From the NCBI RefSeq assembly GCF_004682015.1, contig NZ_SMLM01000002.1:930001-994000 (forward strand): a stretch of 64,000 nucleotides of DNA. The letters run 5' to 3'. Shown here one piece after another: positions 1 through 8,916 of the stretch; positions within the stretch are counted from its first letter, which is position 1; each line of letters starts with the position of its first letter. A program made the position numbers and the translations under genes. This DNA is from Ramlibacter henchirensis. Lineage in GTDB: Bacteria; Pseudomonadota; Gammaproteobacteria; Burkholderiales; Burkholderiaceae_C. A model generated the notes under the pieces. It was given only the letters and a program-made list of their open reading frames with translations. It was not told the origin of the DNA and did not search any database.

Positions 1-1
1 C

Positions 2-640
2 CATGTCGTCATCATCACCGGGGCTGGCACCGAGTTCTTCTCTTCGGGCGTTCTCAGCCCCGCCATCCGGGCTGAACTGCCAAAGGAATCCATCGTCGGA
101 ATGTTGAGATGGGGCAATCGGCTGTTCGATCACTTGGAAGCCCTGCCGCAGATCGTGATCGCTGCCCTGAATGGCGAAGCACGCGCCGGCGCAGCAGAAC
201 TCTCCCTCGCCTGCGACATCCGCCTAGCGGCCGCGCACGCAAAGTTCAGCTTGCCCGAAGCGGAGTGGGGCGGTTTCCCCGGCGGGGGGGCTCCGGTGCG
301 CCTCCCAGCCATTGTGGGTCGCGCGAATGCCCTGCACATCATGTGCGCGACGCCCACCTTGGGAGCCGAGGAGATGAAGTCAATGGGACTCGTCCAAGCC
401 GTCCACCCCTCCGCCGAGCTACTGGCGGAAGCAACGCTGCTTGCAAGGCGGATCGTTGCAAACGGGCCGCTGGCCATTCGGGGGGCCAAACGGATCGTGC
501 ATGCGCGGCTCAACACGGGCTTCCACGCGGCACGGCAGCTCTCGGACGAGATGCGGACAGCCGTTGAATACAGCAAGGACGTTGACGAAGCCACAGCTGC
601 GCATGCCCAAGGACGCCCTCCACGCTTCACCGGGCGATAG
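2..640 (+). CDS. Enoyl-CoA hydratase/isomerase (crotonase family), 5' partial
   Basis: The open frame runs in from the left edge, so the N-terminus is missing; the first residues (HVVIITGAGTEFFSSG) already belong to the crotonase fold, and the internal Met at 101 is not the start. The oxyanion-hole segment NGEARAGAAELSLACDIR and the later PEAEWGGFPGGG segment are the two halves of the crotonase active site, with an acidic residue in the usual catalytic position. The family hydrates or isomerises acyl-CoA thioesters in the cytoplasm. The first half of the oxyanion motif is less canonical than in FadB-type enzymes, so the exact reaction is open. A thiolase lies 1.5 kb downstream on the other strand, which fits acyl-CoA catabolism but is not proof of a shared pathway. 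Confidence 0.85.
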   Translation, partial: HVVIITGAGTEFFSSGVLSPAIRAELPKESIVGMLRWGNRLFDHLEALPQIVIAALNGEARAGAAELSLACDIRLAAAHAKFSLPEAEWGGFPGGGAPVRLPAIVGRANALHIMCATPTLGAEEMKSMGLVQAVHPSAELLAEATLLARRIVANGPLAIRGAKRIVHARLNTGFHAARQLSDEMRTAVEYSKDVDEATAAHAQGRPPRFTGR

Positions 641-800
641 GCTCCCGTGCGGCCTTGATGACCTCCGGCGGGGGCAGCCGAAGTGTCCTGCACGCCCGCG
701 CCTCCCCTGCAGGCCACGGTCTCTTGCCTGCATGAGGGCTGAGACTCGTCGGGCAGCCTGAATGCCCTGCGGGAGGCTCGTAAACCCATGACCCGACGTC

Positions 801-990
801 TCAGTCCTTCGGCCGCACCGACATCACGGTCGGCGTCGTCTGGAAAGCGATCTGCTGCCAGCGCGAGTCGCTGAGGACCCAGACCTGCATGACCTGCGAG
901 TCGATGTGGACGTGGTCGCCGGTGGCTTTGCGGACTGCCTGGAGCAGCCGGCGGCCGGTCATCAGCGCAGCGTCTCTGAAGACCCGACCT
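801..990 (-). pseudogene. NTF2/SnoaL (DUF4440)-like C-terminal fragment
   Basis: Reading the minus strand, about 60 codons ending at a stop at 801 encode VFRDAALMTGRR, then a stretch ending MQVWVLSDSRWQQIAFQTTP. This is the pattern of the C-terminal half of a DUF4440/SnoaL-like domain: a conserved V-G/D-A-A-x-M-T-G-R strand, then a W-x-x-I/V-A-F/H-Q strand. No N-terminal half precedes it; the frame upstream is instead an aldehyde dehydrogenase remnant. I read it as a decayed fragment; a fused short protein is less likely. Confidence 0.45.
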
Positions 991-1020
991 GCGCGTCGTC
1001 GAAGCGCTGCACGTGTTGCC

Positions 1021-1280
1021 AGCACGTGCAATCTCGCCCACCGCTTCCGACAGGATCTTGCCCTCTTCCCGTGCCAGCAGGTCCCCCAGTTCCTTCTGGC
1101 GCGCGAGGATCTCGCTGCCCGCGGCGTCCAGGGGATGTCGAAGCGTTGTTGGGGCGTAGCCAGGCCCCATGCCGGTTGCGCCTGCTTCGCAGCGACGATG
1201 GCGTCGCGAGCCTGTGCGGCATCAGCCTCGGCGAACTCGCCCACCACGTCGTGCGTATCAGACGGGTTGATGTTCTAACT
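1021..1280 (-). pseudogene. Aldehyde dehydrogenase N-terminal remnant, frameshifted
   Basis: The minus strand encodes NINPSDTHDVVGEF, AAKQAQPAW and RFDI in one frame. Then, after a shift near 1130, LDAAGSEILARQKELGDLLA and EEGKILSEAVGEIARAG follow in another frame. Together these are the first about 90 residues of an NAD(P)-dependent aldehyde dehydrogenase (ketoglutarate-semialdehyde dehydrogenase type). The coenzyme-binding core and catalytic Cys/Glu are absent, and the remainder is replaced by an unrelated NTF2-like fragment, so the gene is dead. The frameshift is visible as two extra bases between the isoleucine and leucine codons, or as one missing base. Confidence 0.7.
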
Positions 1281-1364
1281 GGTGCGAGCGCCTTCTCTCC
1301 AGGCACCGCCAATCAGGTTCCTGTACATGTGCTGGGCCTGTGTCATTGCGCTGCCTCGTCCGCG

Positions 1365-1400
1365 CCGATCGCGGCCACCGCCAGGTACGTCGCAGGTTAG
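1365..1400 (+). pseudogene. Scar resembling the C-terminus of an RraA-like gene
   Basis: The last codons before a TAG encode IAATARYVAG, identical in protein and nearly identical in DNA to the last ten codons of the intact RraA-like gene ending at 12279. Upstream the similarity stops at once. It looks like the tail of a deleted paralogue in a tract of other gene fragments. Confidence 0.4.
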
Positions 1401-1599
1401 CGGCTCTCGCTGTCTGGGCCGCGGCACGACCTAAGTCGGCACCGCGGGGCGATCGATCTTTGGCTCATGTGCTTTTTCAAGCCATCAACCACACGAGACT
1501 GGTGCGGAAGATGCTGGCGCGCTACGCATCAAGCAGCCAGTTCGCCCAAGAGATCGTTCGGGTGGCGTCAAGGCGCCCTTTCGCGTCTCGCGGGAGCTG

Positions 1600-1863
1600 G
1601 TGCGGCACGACCAAGCAACAGGAGACGCCGGTGGCATGATCCCCGCGAATGTCCACAGTCTGCTGACCGTTGTGGTGGTAGACGGTGTTGAAGTTTGCGA
1701 GGTACTCGCCGAACCTCTGCCCAATGTGCTCGCGCCCTTTCAGCAGCGGCGTGACCTATACGACCAATACGTTCGCCGTGGCGGCAACTGGCTGATCGCG
1801 AAACGCACGTCCCACTTCGTGTGGCGTGACGTGAGGGAGGTCGCGGCCGCTGCCGCGCGCTGA
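1600..1863 (+). pseudogene. SnoaL/NTF2-like C-terminal fragment
   Basis: An open frame of 87 codons ends with RDLYDQYVRRGGNWLIAKR followed by TSHFVWRDVR. This matches the terminal strands of SnoaL-like or ring-hydroxylase beta-like domains, where a Y-x-x-x-Y/F-V-R-x-x-x-x-W-x-I-A-x-R pattern is usual. The first half of the open frame does not look like that fold and no convincing ribosome binding site precedes it. I therefore call it a remnant. A short functional protein cannot be excluded. Confidence 0.4.
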
Positions 1864-2039
1864 TTGCGGACGTACTACATGCAGTGAATGAGGCAGTGCC
1901 GGAGCTGGGAGAACGGGTGAACTCTAATCCCGTAACGCTGATGGGTAGCCGGACCGCTACGGTGAGCTTTCCGGCGCCGGAACGGTGGAAACACCTTGAG
2001 CTGATGCGGCAACGTTTCGCGATTGCAGGGCACGGCTGT

Positions 2040-2150
2040 AGCCTTCCCTCCGCTGCAGGCGAAGCCCAGTTCTTCCAGCATCCAGAGCGGACAAAAGGAG
2101 CGCGCGCTCACGCAGTGGTACAGAGTGATCACGGGCAACCGAGCGCTCAA
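2040..2150 (-). pseudogene. Glutathione S-transferase N-terminal fragment
   Basis: The minus strand encodes ITLYHCVSARSF followed by PLWMLEELGF, the start of the thioredoxin-like N-terminal domain of GSTs (LYHxxxSRSxRPLWxLEELG). The frame then leaves the family and stops without a C-terminal helical domain. It touches the stop codon of the neighbouring thiolase. This is one more remnant in the 0.8-2.15 kb tract. Confidence 0.5.
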
Positions 2151-3331
2151 ACCCGCTCAAAAATTGCCGCAATACCCTGACCTCCACCAATGCACATGGT
2201 GGCCAATGCGTACCGCCCTCCAATACGATGGAGCTCATGAATCACTTTGGTTGTGATGATCGCGCCCGTCGCGCCGACTGGATGGCCAAGCGAGATGCCG
2301 GACCCGTTGGGGTTCACTTTCGCGACGTCAAATTCCAGGGCCTTGCTCACGGCACAAGCCTGGGCGGCAAATGCCTCGTTCGACTCGATCACGTCCAGGT
2401 CATCCACGGTCAACCCCGCGCGTCGAAGGGCTAGGTGAGTCGCGGGGACGGGACCTATTCCCATGAACCTGGGATCCACGCCCGCGTGGGCGTAGCTCAC
2501 GAGCCGGGCCAGCGGCTTCAAGCCGCCTTCCTCAATACCCTCCTCCGTGGCGAGCACCACCGCGGAAGCGCCGTCATTGAGTCCCGAGGCATTTCCGGCA
2601 GTCACCGTGCCGTTCTCCTTGAACGCCGGCTTCATCTTCGCAAGTTGTTCCATGGTCGTGCCGGCGCGCACATGCTCATCGGCATCGAAAACGACGGTGC
2701 CCGTTCGACTCTCAAGCGCGATCGGAACGATTTGCGACTTGAACCTTCCCTCTGCAATGGCCCTGGCCGCGCGGGCTTGGCTTTCCACAGCCAGCTCGTC
2801 CTGCATCTGGCGCGTCACCGCCGCCCGTTCCGCGACGTTTTCGGCGGTGATGCCCATGTGGATCCGGTGGAAGGGATCGTGCAGGACGCCCAGCATGTAG
2901 TCGGTGGTCTGCATGTCCCCCATCCGGCCGCCCCACCTCGCACCGGCCATCACGTACGGGCTCCGGCTCATGGATTCCGCGCCGCCGCCCACGGCAAGGG
3001 TTGCTTCGCCCAGCATGAGGGTGTGCGCCGCCGAGATGATGGCCTGCAAACCCGACCCGCAGAGGCGGTTCACGTTGAACGCGGGAGTCAGCTCGGGAAC
3101 GCCGGAATCCATCGCGGCTACACGTGCCAAGTAGGCGTCCTTTGGCTCGGTGGGAATCACATTTCCCATGACGACGTGGCCGACCCTTGCAGGATCAACC
3201 CCGCTCCGATCCAGCGCTGCCTTGACAACCGCCGTCGCCAGTTCCGTGAGCGGGACGTCTTTGAGTGATCCGCCAAAGGTGCCGATGGCCGTCCGCGCCG
3301 CCGCCACAACGTAAACGTCTTGGGTTTTCAT
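2147..3331 (-). CDS. Acetyl-CoA acetyltransferase / beta-ketothiolase
   Basis: A 394-aa protein, full length for a degradative or biosynthetic thiolase. It has the N-terminal VYVVAAARTAIGTFGG motif, the nucleophilic cysteine in NRLCGSGLQAI (about residue 89), NEAFAAQ, the catalytic His in GHPVGATGA and the C-terminal Cys in CIGGGQGIA. The family condenses or cleaves acyl-CoA at the beta-keto position in the cytoplasm; BktB-like members accept longer or branched substrates. It overlaps the stop of the upstream oxidoreductase gene by four bases (ATGA), so the two are translationally coupled. Likely partners are the oxidoreductase and Bug receptor of the same operon. Substrate is unknown. Confidence 0.93.
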   Translation of the reverse strand: MKTQDVYVVAAARTAIGTFGGSLKDVPLTELATAVVKAALDRSGVDPARVGHVVMGNVIPTEPKDAYLARVAAMDSGVPELTPAFNVNRLCGSGLQAIISAAHTLMLGEATLAVGGGAESMSRSPYVMAGARWGGRMGDMQTTDYMLGVLHDPFHRIHMGITAENVAERAAVTRQMQDELAVESQARAARAIAEGRFKSQIVPIALESRTGTVVFDADEHVRAGTTMEQLAKMKPAFKENGTVTAGNASGLNDGASAVVLATEEGIEEGGLKPLARLVSYAHAGVDPRFMGIGPVPATHLALRRAGLTVDDLDVIESNEAFAAQACAVSKALEFDVAKVNPNGSGISLGHPVGATGAIITTKVIHELHRIGGRYALATMCIGGGQGIAAIFERV

Positions 3332-6300
3332 GTCAGTGCCACTTCAGGGGTTTGCGCCGGATCGACGTCGCTGACGCCGGGCTTGCTCAGTTCATCCAGG
3401 AGGTAGGCCTCGCGAATCTGCGCGGCTTTGATGTTCGCCTCTTTGACGTGCCCGTAGCCGCGCATTGTCTGCGGCAACCTGGCGAGTTCGAGGACAGTGG
3501 CCACCTGATCCGGCCGCGCGCTCGTGAGCGCTTGGCGAATCTGTGCAACATAGAGCGCGATCAGTGCACGCTCTGTGCGGCGCTCTTCGGTGTACCCAAA
3601 GATGTCAAGTGGCGTGCCACGCAGACGCTTGCCCTTCGCCAGCCAACGGAACGCAGTGGCGACCCAGGGTCCGTACGCTTTCTTCAGCAAGCGACCCTTC
3701 GCATCCCGCTTGGCCAACAAGGGCGGCGCGAGGTGGAAGTGCAGCTTGTAGTCGCCTTCGAACTCGCGTCCGATGCGGTCAAAGAAGCCGCTTTCGGTGT
3801 AGAGACGAGCCACTTCGTACTCGTCTTTGTAGGCCATCAACTTGTAGAGGCTCACTACGATTTCGCGCGCCACGCGCTCCGACCCAAAACGGGTCTTCTC
3901 GAGAGCCGCTAGCTCGCGCACGGTCGCCTCGAAGCGCTGCGCGTAACTGTCGCCCTGATAGTCGGTAAGCCGTTTCCGACGATCGGCGAGCAACGCATCA
4001 AGGGCAAGCGTTGGCTGCGGCATCAGCATGACCTGCGGTTTGTCCAAGCCAGCGGCGGCGCGCACCTTGTTCACGTCAACCGCCGCCTGCCGTCCCCAAG
4101 CGAACGCCGCCTTGTTCATTTCCACCGCCGCACCATTGAGTTCGATGGCGCGCAGCAGCGCCCCGTCCGACAGCGGCACCCTACCGGACTGCCACGCGAA
4201 CCCAAGCATGAATACGTTGGTGGCCACCGCGTCGCCCATCAATTTGGTGGCGAGCCTGGAGGCATCGACAGTTGCGGTGTACTTCACGCCGGATTTCAGC
4301 TGCTCAAGCAGTTCCTGGGGACGCGCCTGCCAATCGAGATTGTTCAGGAAGCTACCTGTCGGCGCCACATCCGTGTTCACCACCGCCGCTGTGCGGTCGG
4401 CGCTCGAGGCTGCCATCGCCTCCTTGCCGGCAGCGACCATGAGGTCACAAGCCAGCAGCAAGTCTGCCTGCTTCTGACCGACACGGGCCCCGTAGAGAGC
4501 TTCCGGACGCGCTGCAAGGCGCACGTGCGACATCACCGCGCCCCCTTTTTGCGCCAGGCCGGCCATGTCCATGACGATGACGCCCTTTCCTTCGATGTGC
4601 GCCGCCATCCCCAGGAGCGCACCGATGGTGACCACGCCGGTGCCGCCGACACCGGTGATCAAGACGTTGTACGGTTGCTCCAATCCTGGAATTTCCGGTT
4701 GCGGGAGGCCCGAGGGCGGTGTCGCCTTGCTCTTGAATGCTTTACGCAGTCCACCGCCTTCAACCGTGACGAAGCTCGGACAGAAGCCCTTGACGCAGGA
4801 ATAGTCCTTGTTGCAGGAACTCTGGTCGATCGTCCGCTTGCGGCCGAGCGGCGTTTCGAGGGGCACGATGGACACGCAATTCGATTGCACACCGCAGTCG
4901 CCGCAGCCTTCACAGACTTCCTCATTGATCACGACGCGCTTCGGCGGGTCCACCATCTCCTTCTTCTTGCGGCGGCGGCGCTTCTCGGCCGCGCAGGTCT
5001 GCGCATAGACGATCACGGAAACGCCGGGCGTGTCGCGCAGGCGCCGCTGCACGGCATCCAGTTGGTCGCGATGGCTGACTACCGTACCTTCCGGCAGGCC
5101 GCCCATGGCCTTCCATGCATCAGGATCATCGGACACCAGATGCACATGCTTGACCCCCTCGGCCGTGACCTGCTGGACGATCTGGATTGCGCTCAATGAT
5201 CCCTCGACCGGTTGACCGCCCGTCATGGCGACTGCGTCGTTCGCCAGGATCTTGTAGGTGATGTTCACGTTGGCGACGACGGCCGCGCGCAAAGCCAGCG
5301 AGCCCGAATGGCTGTATGTGCCGTCCCCAAGGTTCTGGAAGATGTGGCCTTCCGAGGTGAACGGCGCGTGCCCGATCCAGGCTGCCCCTTCGCCGCCCAT
5401 CTGCGTGATGTTGGCGGTGCTTCGGTCCATCCATATCGCCATGCCATGACAACCGATACCGGCCCCTGCGCGAGAACCCTCTGGCACCTTCGTGGACGTG
5501 TTGTGCGGACAACCCGAGCAGAAGAAGGGCAGCCGCTGCGGCAGCGTCGGGTCCAGGGCGGCGGCGCAGCCGGCGTCGGCCAAGACAGCGGTGGCGGACT
5601 GTGGCAGTGCACCCGCACCCAGAACCTGCAGCAGGCGTTGGGCAATGACCTTGGCGATGAGCGTGGGCGAGAGCTCGCCATTCGGGGGAAGCAGGAAGCC
5701 ATTCGGCGAGTGGACCCATTCGCCCTCCCCTTCAGACTTGCCCACCACGCGCGGGCGCGCGTCCGCGGGCGCGTTGTACAGCTGTTCCTTGATCTGCGGC
5801 TCGATGACGCCGCGCTTCTCTTCCACGACCAGGATCTCGTCCAGGCCTTGCGCAAACTCCGCTACGCAGTCGGGTTCGAGCGGCCAGGTCATGCCTATTT
5901 TGAGCAGGCGCACACCGAGGGACTTCGCACCCGCTTCGTCGATGCCAAGCAGCGAGAGCGCTTCGCGCGTGTCCAGGTAGCTCTTGCCGGTCGCGACGAT
6001 CCCCAACTTCGCATTGGGAACGGTCCAGTCCTGGCGGTTCAATCCGTTCAGCCGGGCATACGCCAGGACGGCATGGAGCTTGTCGCGGAGCAACCGCTCT
6101 TCCTGCTCCATCAGTGGATCCGGCCATCGAATCGACAAGCCGCCCTCAGGGAGCGGGTGGTCGACCGGCACCTTGATGTCGATCGCCATGGGATCGATGT
6201 CGAACGACGACGTGGTCTCGATGGTTTCGCTGATCGCCTTGAACCCGATCCAGCAGCCCGAGTAGCGGGACATCGCCCAACCATGCAAGCCGAATTCAAG

Positions 6301-6834
6301 GAACTCGCGGACACCGGAGGGATTGAGTACCGGCATCGCAGCGGCGATGAATGCCTGTTCACTCTGGTGCGGCAGGGTTGATGACTTGCAGGTGTGGTCG
6401 TCACCTGCAATAGCCAGCACGCCGCCAAACTTCGAGGTACCCGCGATGTTGCCGTGCTTGAAAACGTCGCCGCTGCGATCCACGCCCGGCCCCTTCCCGT
6501 ACCACATGGAAAACACACCGTCGACCGTGGCCTTGGTGTCCATCCCTGCCATCTGCGCACCCCAGACCGAGGTGGCAGCAAGTTCTTCGTTCAGGCCCGG
6601 ATTGAACTTTATGTTGTGCTTCGCCAGGTACTTATCGGCTTTCCAGAGCTCCTGGTCAACGTATCCCAGCGGAGAGCCGCGGTAGCCAGACACAAAGCCG
6701 CCGGTGTTAAGCCCGGCAGCCTCGTCCCTTGCCTTCTGCGCTAAGAGCAAACGAACGAGCGCCTGCGTCCCCGTCATGAAGACACGACCTTTCTCGAGTT
6801 CGTACTTGTCGTTGAGTGAAACAGGGGTACTCAT
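3328..6834 (-). CDS. Indolepyruvate ferredoxin oxidoreductase family, fused alpha-beta (1168 aa)
   Basis: This is the single-chain form of the 2-oxoacid:acceptor oxidoreductase found in many proteobacteria. It has an N-terminal pyrimidine domain (GGFVSGYRGSPLG, then NEELAATSVWG), and a thiamine-diphosphate domain with CSGCPHNTST and the GDGTYSHSG-type metal site. The ferredoxin-like cluster segment VCEGCGDCG lies near residue 650. The C-terminal gamma domain holds GVGGTGVVTIG and AQKGGAVMSHVR. The family oxidatively decarboxylates aryl- or branched 2-oxoacids to acyl-CoA. I chose the ATG at 6834 because a GGAG sits 7 bases upstream; a GTG at 6891 would overlap the preceding gene. It forms an operon with the Bug receptor upstream and the thiolase downstream. 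Confidence 0.92.
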   Translation of the reverse strand: MSTPVSLNDKYELEKGRVFMTGTQALVRLLLAQKARDEAAGLNTGGFVSGYRGSPLGYVDQELWKADKYLAKHNIKFNPGLNEELAATSVWGAQMAGMDTKATVDGVFSMWYGKGPGVDRSGDVFKHGNIAGTSKFGGVLAIAGDDHTCKSSTLPHQSEQAFIAAAMPVLNPSGVREFLEFGLHGWAMSRYSGCWIGFKAISETIETTSSFDIDPMAIDIKVPVDHPLPEGGLSIRWPDPLMEQEERLLRDKLHAVLAYARLNGLNRQDWTVPNAKLGIVATGKSYLDTREALSLLGIDEAGAKSLGVRLLKIGMTWPLEPDCVAEFAQGLDEILVVEEKRGVIEPQIKEQLYNAPADARPRVVGKSEGEGEWVHSPNGFLLPPNGELSPTLIAKVIAQRLLQVLGAGALPQSATAVLADAGCAAALDPTLPQRLPFFCSGCPHNTSTKVPEGSRAGAGIGCHGMAIWMDRSTANITQMGGEGAAWIGHAPFTSEGHIFQNLGDGTYSHSGSLALRAAVVANVNITYKILANDAVAMTGGQPVEGSLSAIQIVQQVTAEGVKHVHLVSDDPDAWKAMGGLPEGTVVSHRDQLDAVQRRLRDTPGVSVIVYAQTCAAEKRRRRKKKEMVDPPKRVVINEEVCEGCGDCGVQSNCVSIVPLETPLGRKRTIDQSSCNKDYSCVKGFCPSFVTVEGGGLRKAFKSKATPPSGLPQPEIPGLEQPYNVLITGVGGTGVVTIGALLGMAAHIEGKGVIVMDMAGLAQKGGAVMSHVRLAARPEALYGARVGQKQADLLLACDLMVAAGKEAMAASSADRTAAVVNTDVAPTGSFLNNLDWQARPQELLEQLKSGVKYTATVDASRLATKLMGDAVATNVFMLGFAWQSGRVPLSDGALLRAIELNGAAVEMNKAAFAWGRQAAVDVNKVRAAAGLDKPQVMLMPQPTLALDALLADRRKRLTDYQGDSYAQRFEATVRELAALEKTRFGSERVAREIVVSLYKLMAYKDEYEVARLYTESGFFDRIGREFEGDYKLHFHLAPPLLAKRDAKGRLLKKAYGPWVATAFRWLAKGKRLRGTPLDIFGYTEERRTERALIALYVAQIRQALTSARPDQVATVLELARLPQTMRGYGHVKEANIKAAQIREAYLLDELSKPGVSDVDPAQTPEVALT

Positions 6835-6874
6835 GCGTTTGGCTCCGCGAAACTTCGTTCTGGTGGGATTGATA

Positions 6875-7864
6875 TCAGTCGGCAACGGCACCGGAGCGCT
6901 TCACCAGCTTCTTGTGCTTTTCCAGCTCGCTTTCGAAGAAGGGCCGCGTCTGCTCGGGCGTGGTCGCCGTGAGCGTGAGGCCCTGGGCCTGGAAGCTGTC
7001 CTGGACCTCCTTGTGGGCCATGGTTTCCTTGATCCTCCGGAACGCGTCGGCTACCAGGGGTGCCGGCATGCCGGCCGGCCCGATGACCGCGATCCAGGCG
7101 TCGAACTCGAAGCCAGGGAGGCCAGTCTCGGCCAGTGTCGGCACGTCGGGGTGCGCCGCATTCCTCTTCGCGGTGGTGACGGCGATGGCGCGCAGCTTGC
7201 CGGACTTGATGTGAGGCGCCGCCACCGCCAACGGCAGCATGCCGAAGTTCACTTGGCCGCCGATGATGTCCGTGGTCATGGCTGCGGCGCCCTTGTACGG
7301 CACATGCAGGATGTTCACACCGGCCTCGCTTGTGAAGTATTCCGCAGCCAGATGCAGCACAGTCCCGTTGCCCGCCGATCCGTAGGAAAAACCTTTTGGA
7401 TTGGCCTTCAGCTCGGCGACGAAATCGCGGGTCGTCTTCGCCTTCACTGTGTCTGGGTTCACCACCAACACCACGGCGGAGGACGCGATCACGGAGATCG
7501 GCGTGATGTCCTTGATAGCGTCGAAGGGCACCTGCTTGTAGATGAAGGGGTTGATGACATGGTTGGAAGACACCATGCCGAGGACCGAACCGTCCTTGGG
7601 CGCGCGCACGATCTGTTGCGTTCCGACCATGCCTCCAGATCCCGGCAGGTTCTCGACAATGATTGGCCGCCCGTAGGCAGCGGCCATGCTGTTGGTCATC
7701 GCTCGCGCCACTACATCAACCCCCGAGCCTGCCTGATTCGGCACGATAAGGCGTAGCGGCTTGCCATCGGCGGTCTGCGCGCTCACCGGCGAAATAGCAC
7801 CGGCAAGGCCGAGGAAGGAAATGGCAAGGACGGCCCGCCGGCCGAGAAAGCTAAGGGCGCGCAT
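6875..7864 (-). CDS. Bug/TctC-family periplasmic solute receptor
   Basis: A 329-aa protein with a Sec signal peptide (charged start RRAVLAISFLGLAGA, cleavage near SAQ) followed by the family hallmark LRLIVPNQAGSGVDVVAR. Later come PYKGAAAMTTDIIGGQVN and the C-terminal GLPGFEFDAW region. Bug proteins bind carboxylates or other small organic ions, sometimes for tripartite tricarboxylate transporters. No TctA/TctB membrane partners are in the window, so it is an orphan receptor, as is usual in Burkholderiales. It is first in the operon with the oxidoreductase and thiolase, which suggests that the ligand is a precursor of their 2-oxoacid or acyl-CoA substrates. Confidence 0.93.
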   Translation of the reverse strand: MRALSFLGRRAVLAISFLGLAGAISPVSAQTADGKPLRLIVPNQAGSGVDVVARAMTNSMAAAYGRPIIVENLPGSGGMVGTQQIVRAPKDGSVLGMVSSNHVINPFIYKQVPFDAIKDITPISVIASSAVVLVVNPDTVKAKTTRDFVAELKANPKGFSYGSAGNGTVLHLAAEYFTSEAGVNILHVPYKGAAAMTTDIIGGQVNFGMLPLAVAAPHIKSGKLRAIAVTTAKRNAAHPDVPTLAETGLPGFEFDAWIAVIGPAGMPAPLVADAFRRIKETMAHKEVQDSFQAQGLTLTATTPEQTRPFFESELEKHKKLVKRSGAVAD

Positions 7865-7976
7865 TGATGTCTCCGGTGTACTAGCTTGAATGCCGGAGAC
7901 TTTAGGTGCGCAGCCTCTCCACCCTGAAGTGCTCTTGCGTCAGACGGGATATGTCCGAACGCGATACCCGGAGTGT

Positions 7977-8864
7977 TCAGCTGCGCAAGGATTCGATCAT
8001 GGCGTCGACCGCCCGGAGCCGGCTCGATTTCTTCAGTGCGAAGACTCGCAATTCCCTGTCTTTCCAGGGCTCGTCGAGGGGCCGGCGGACGAATCGCTTG
8101 GTTCCCGCAAGGGCACTTAGAGCGCTTCCCGTCATGATCGCGATGCCCAATCCGACCTCGACCATGCGACAGGCGGCTTCGTAGCTGCTAACACCGACCA
8201 CGGGGGTATAGGGGACCCTGAGTTTCTCCGCCTGCTCCTGCATGAAGTTGTCACCGGCACCGCCGGTCTGGATGCGAACGATCGGATACTTCACCACTTC
8301 CGAGAAGCGAAGGGCCCGTTGCTTGGCCAGAGGGTGGTTCGGAGGCAGGACGACGATGAGCGGGTCGTCGGCGAAGTGCCAGGATTCGATGGCAGGAAGC
8401 GGAGCGCTGGACGCCATGCAAACGGCGACGTCGGCGCGGTCATCCAGGCACGCTCGGATGCACTCCGCGGAATTGCGCTCCTGCAGTGCGATTTCAACAT
8501 TCGGATGCTTCGCTCGAAATGCATGCAGTCGCTCAGGTAGGTACCCCACCACGGAGGACAGGTTCGCAAACAGGCGGACAGTACCCGCGACTTCGCCGCT
8601 CAGGGATTGCACCTCTCGCGCAAACGCTTGGATGTCTGCGTTGAGCTTGTCGCCGAGCGCGTAGGCCCGATGTCCAGCCTCCGTCAGGGTGACGCCAAGA
8701 GGTGAGCGGCTTAGAAGCTGTACGCCGAGAGCGTGTTCCAGATCCGCGATCCGTCGGCTGAGCGCAGATTGAGCGATGTGTTCGGCCACCGCGGCGCGCT
8801 TGATGGAGCCTTCCCGCGCGGCAGCGAGGAACAGCTGAAGACTGAGTGGATCAATGCGGGGCAT
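7977..8864 (-). CDS. LysR-family transcriptional regulator
   Basis: A 295-aa protein with the N-terminal winged helix-turn-helix (LQLFLAAAREGSIKRAA, then AQSALSRRIADLEHALG) and a C-terminal periplasmic-binding-like effector domain (MVEVGLGIAIMTGSAL). I chose ATG 8864 because the protein then starts MPRIDPLSLQLF, the usual family start; a GTG at 8897 is possible. It lies 112 bases upstream of the Bug receptor on the same strand, so it may regulate that operon from the same direction rather than from the classical divergent position. The effector is presumably a small acid or CoA precursor; this is inference. Confidence 0.9.
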   Translation of the reverse strand: MPRIDPLSLQLFLAAAREGSIKRAAVAEHIAQSALSRRIADLEHALGVQLLSRSPLGVTLTEAGHRAYALGDKLNADIQAFAREVQSLSGEVAGTVRLFANLSSVVGYLPERLHAFRAKHPNVEIALQERNSAECIRACLDDRADVAVCMASSAPLPAIESWHFADDPLIVVLPPNHPLAKQRALRFSEVVKYPIVRIQTGGAGDNFMQEQAEKLRVPYTPVVGVSSYEAACRMVEVGLGIAIMTGSALSALAGTKRFVRRPLDEPWKDRELRVFALKKSSRLRAVDAMIESLRS

Positions 8865-8916
8865 AGCTATAGCTCGGCTGAAAGCATTGTCAGCCACCGC
8901 GGCCTAGGGGATGTTG

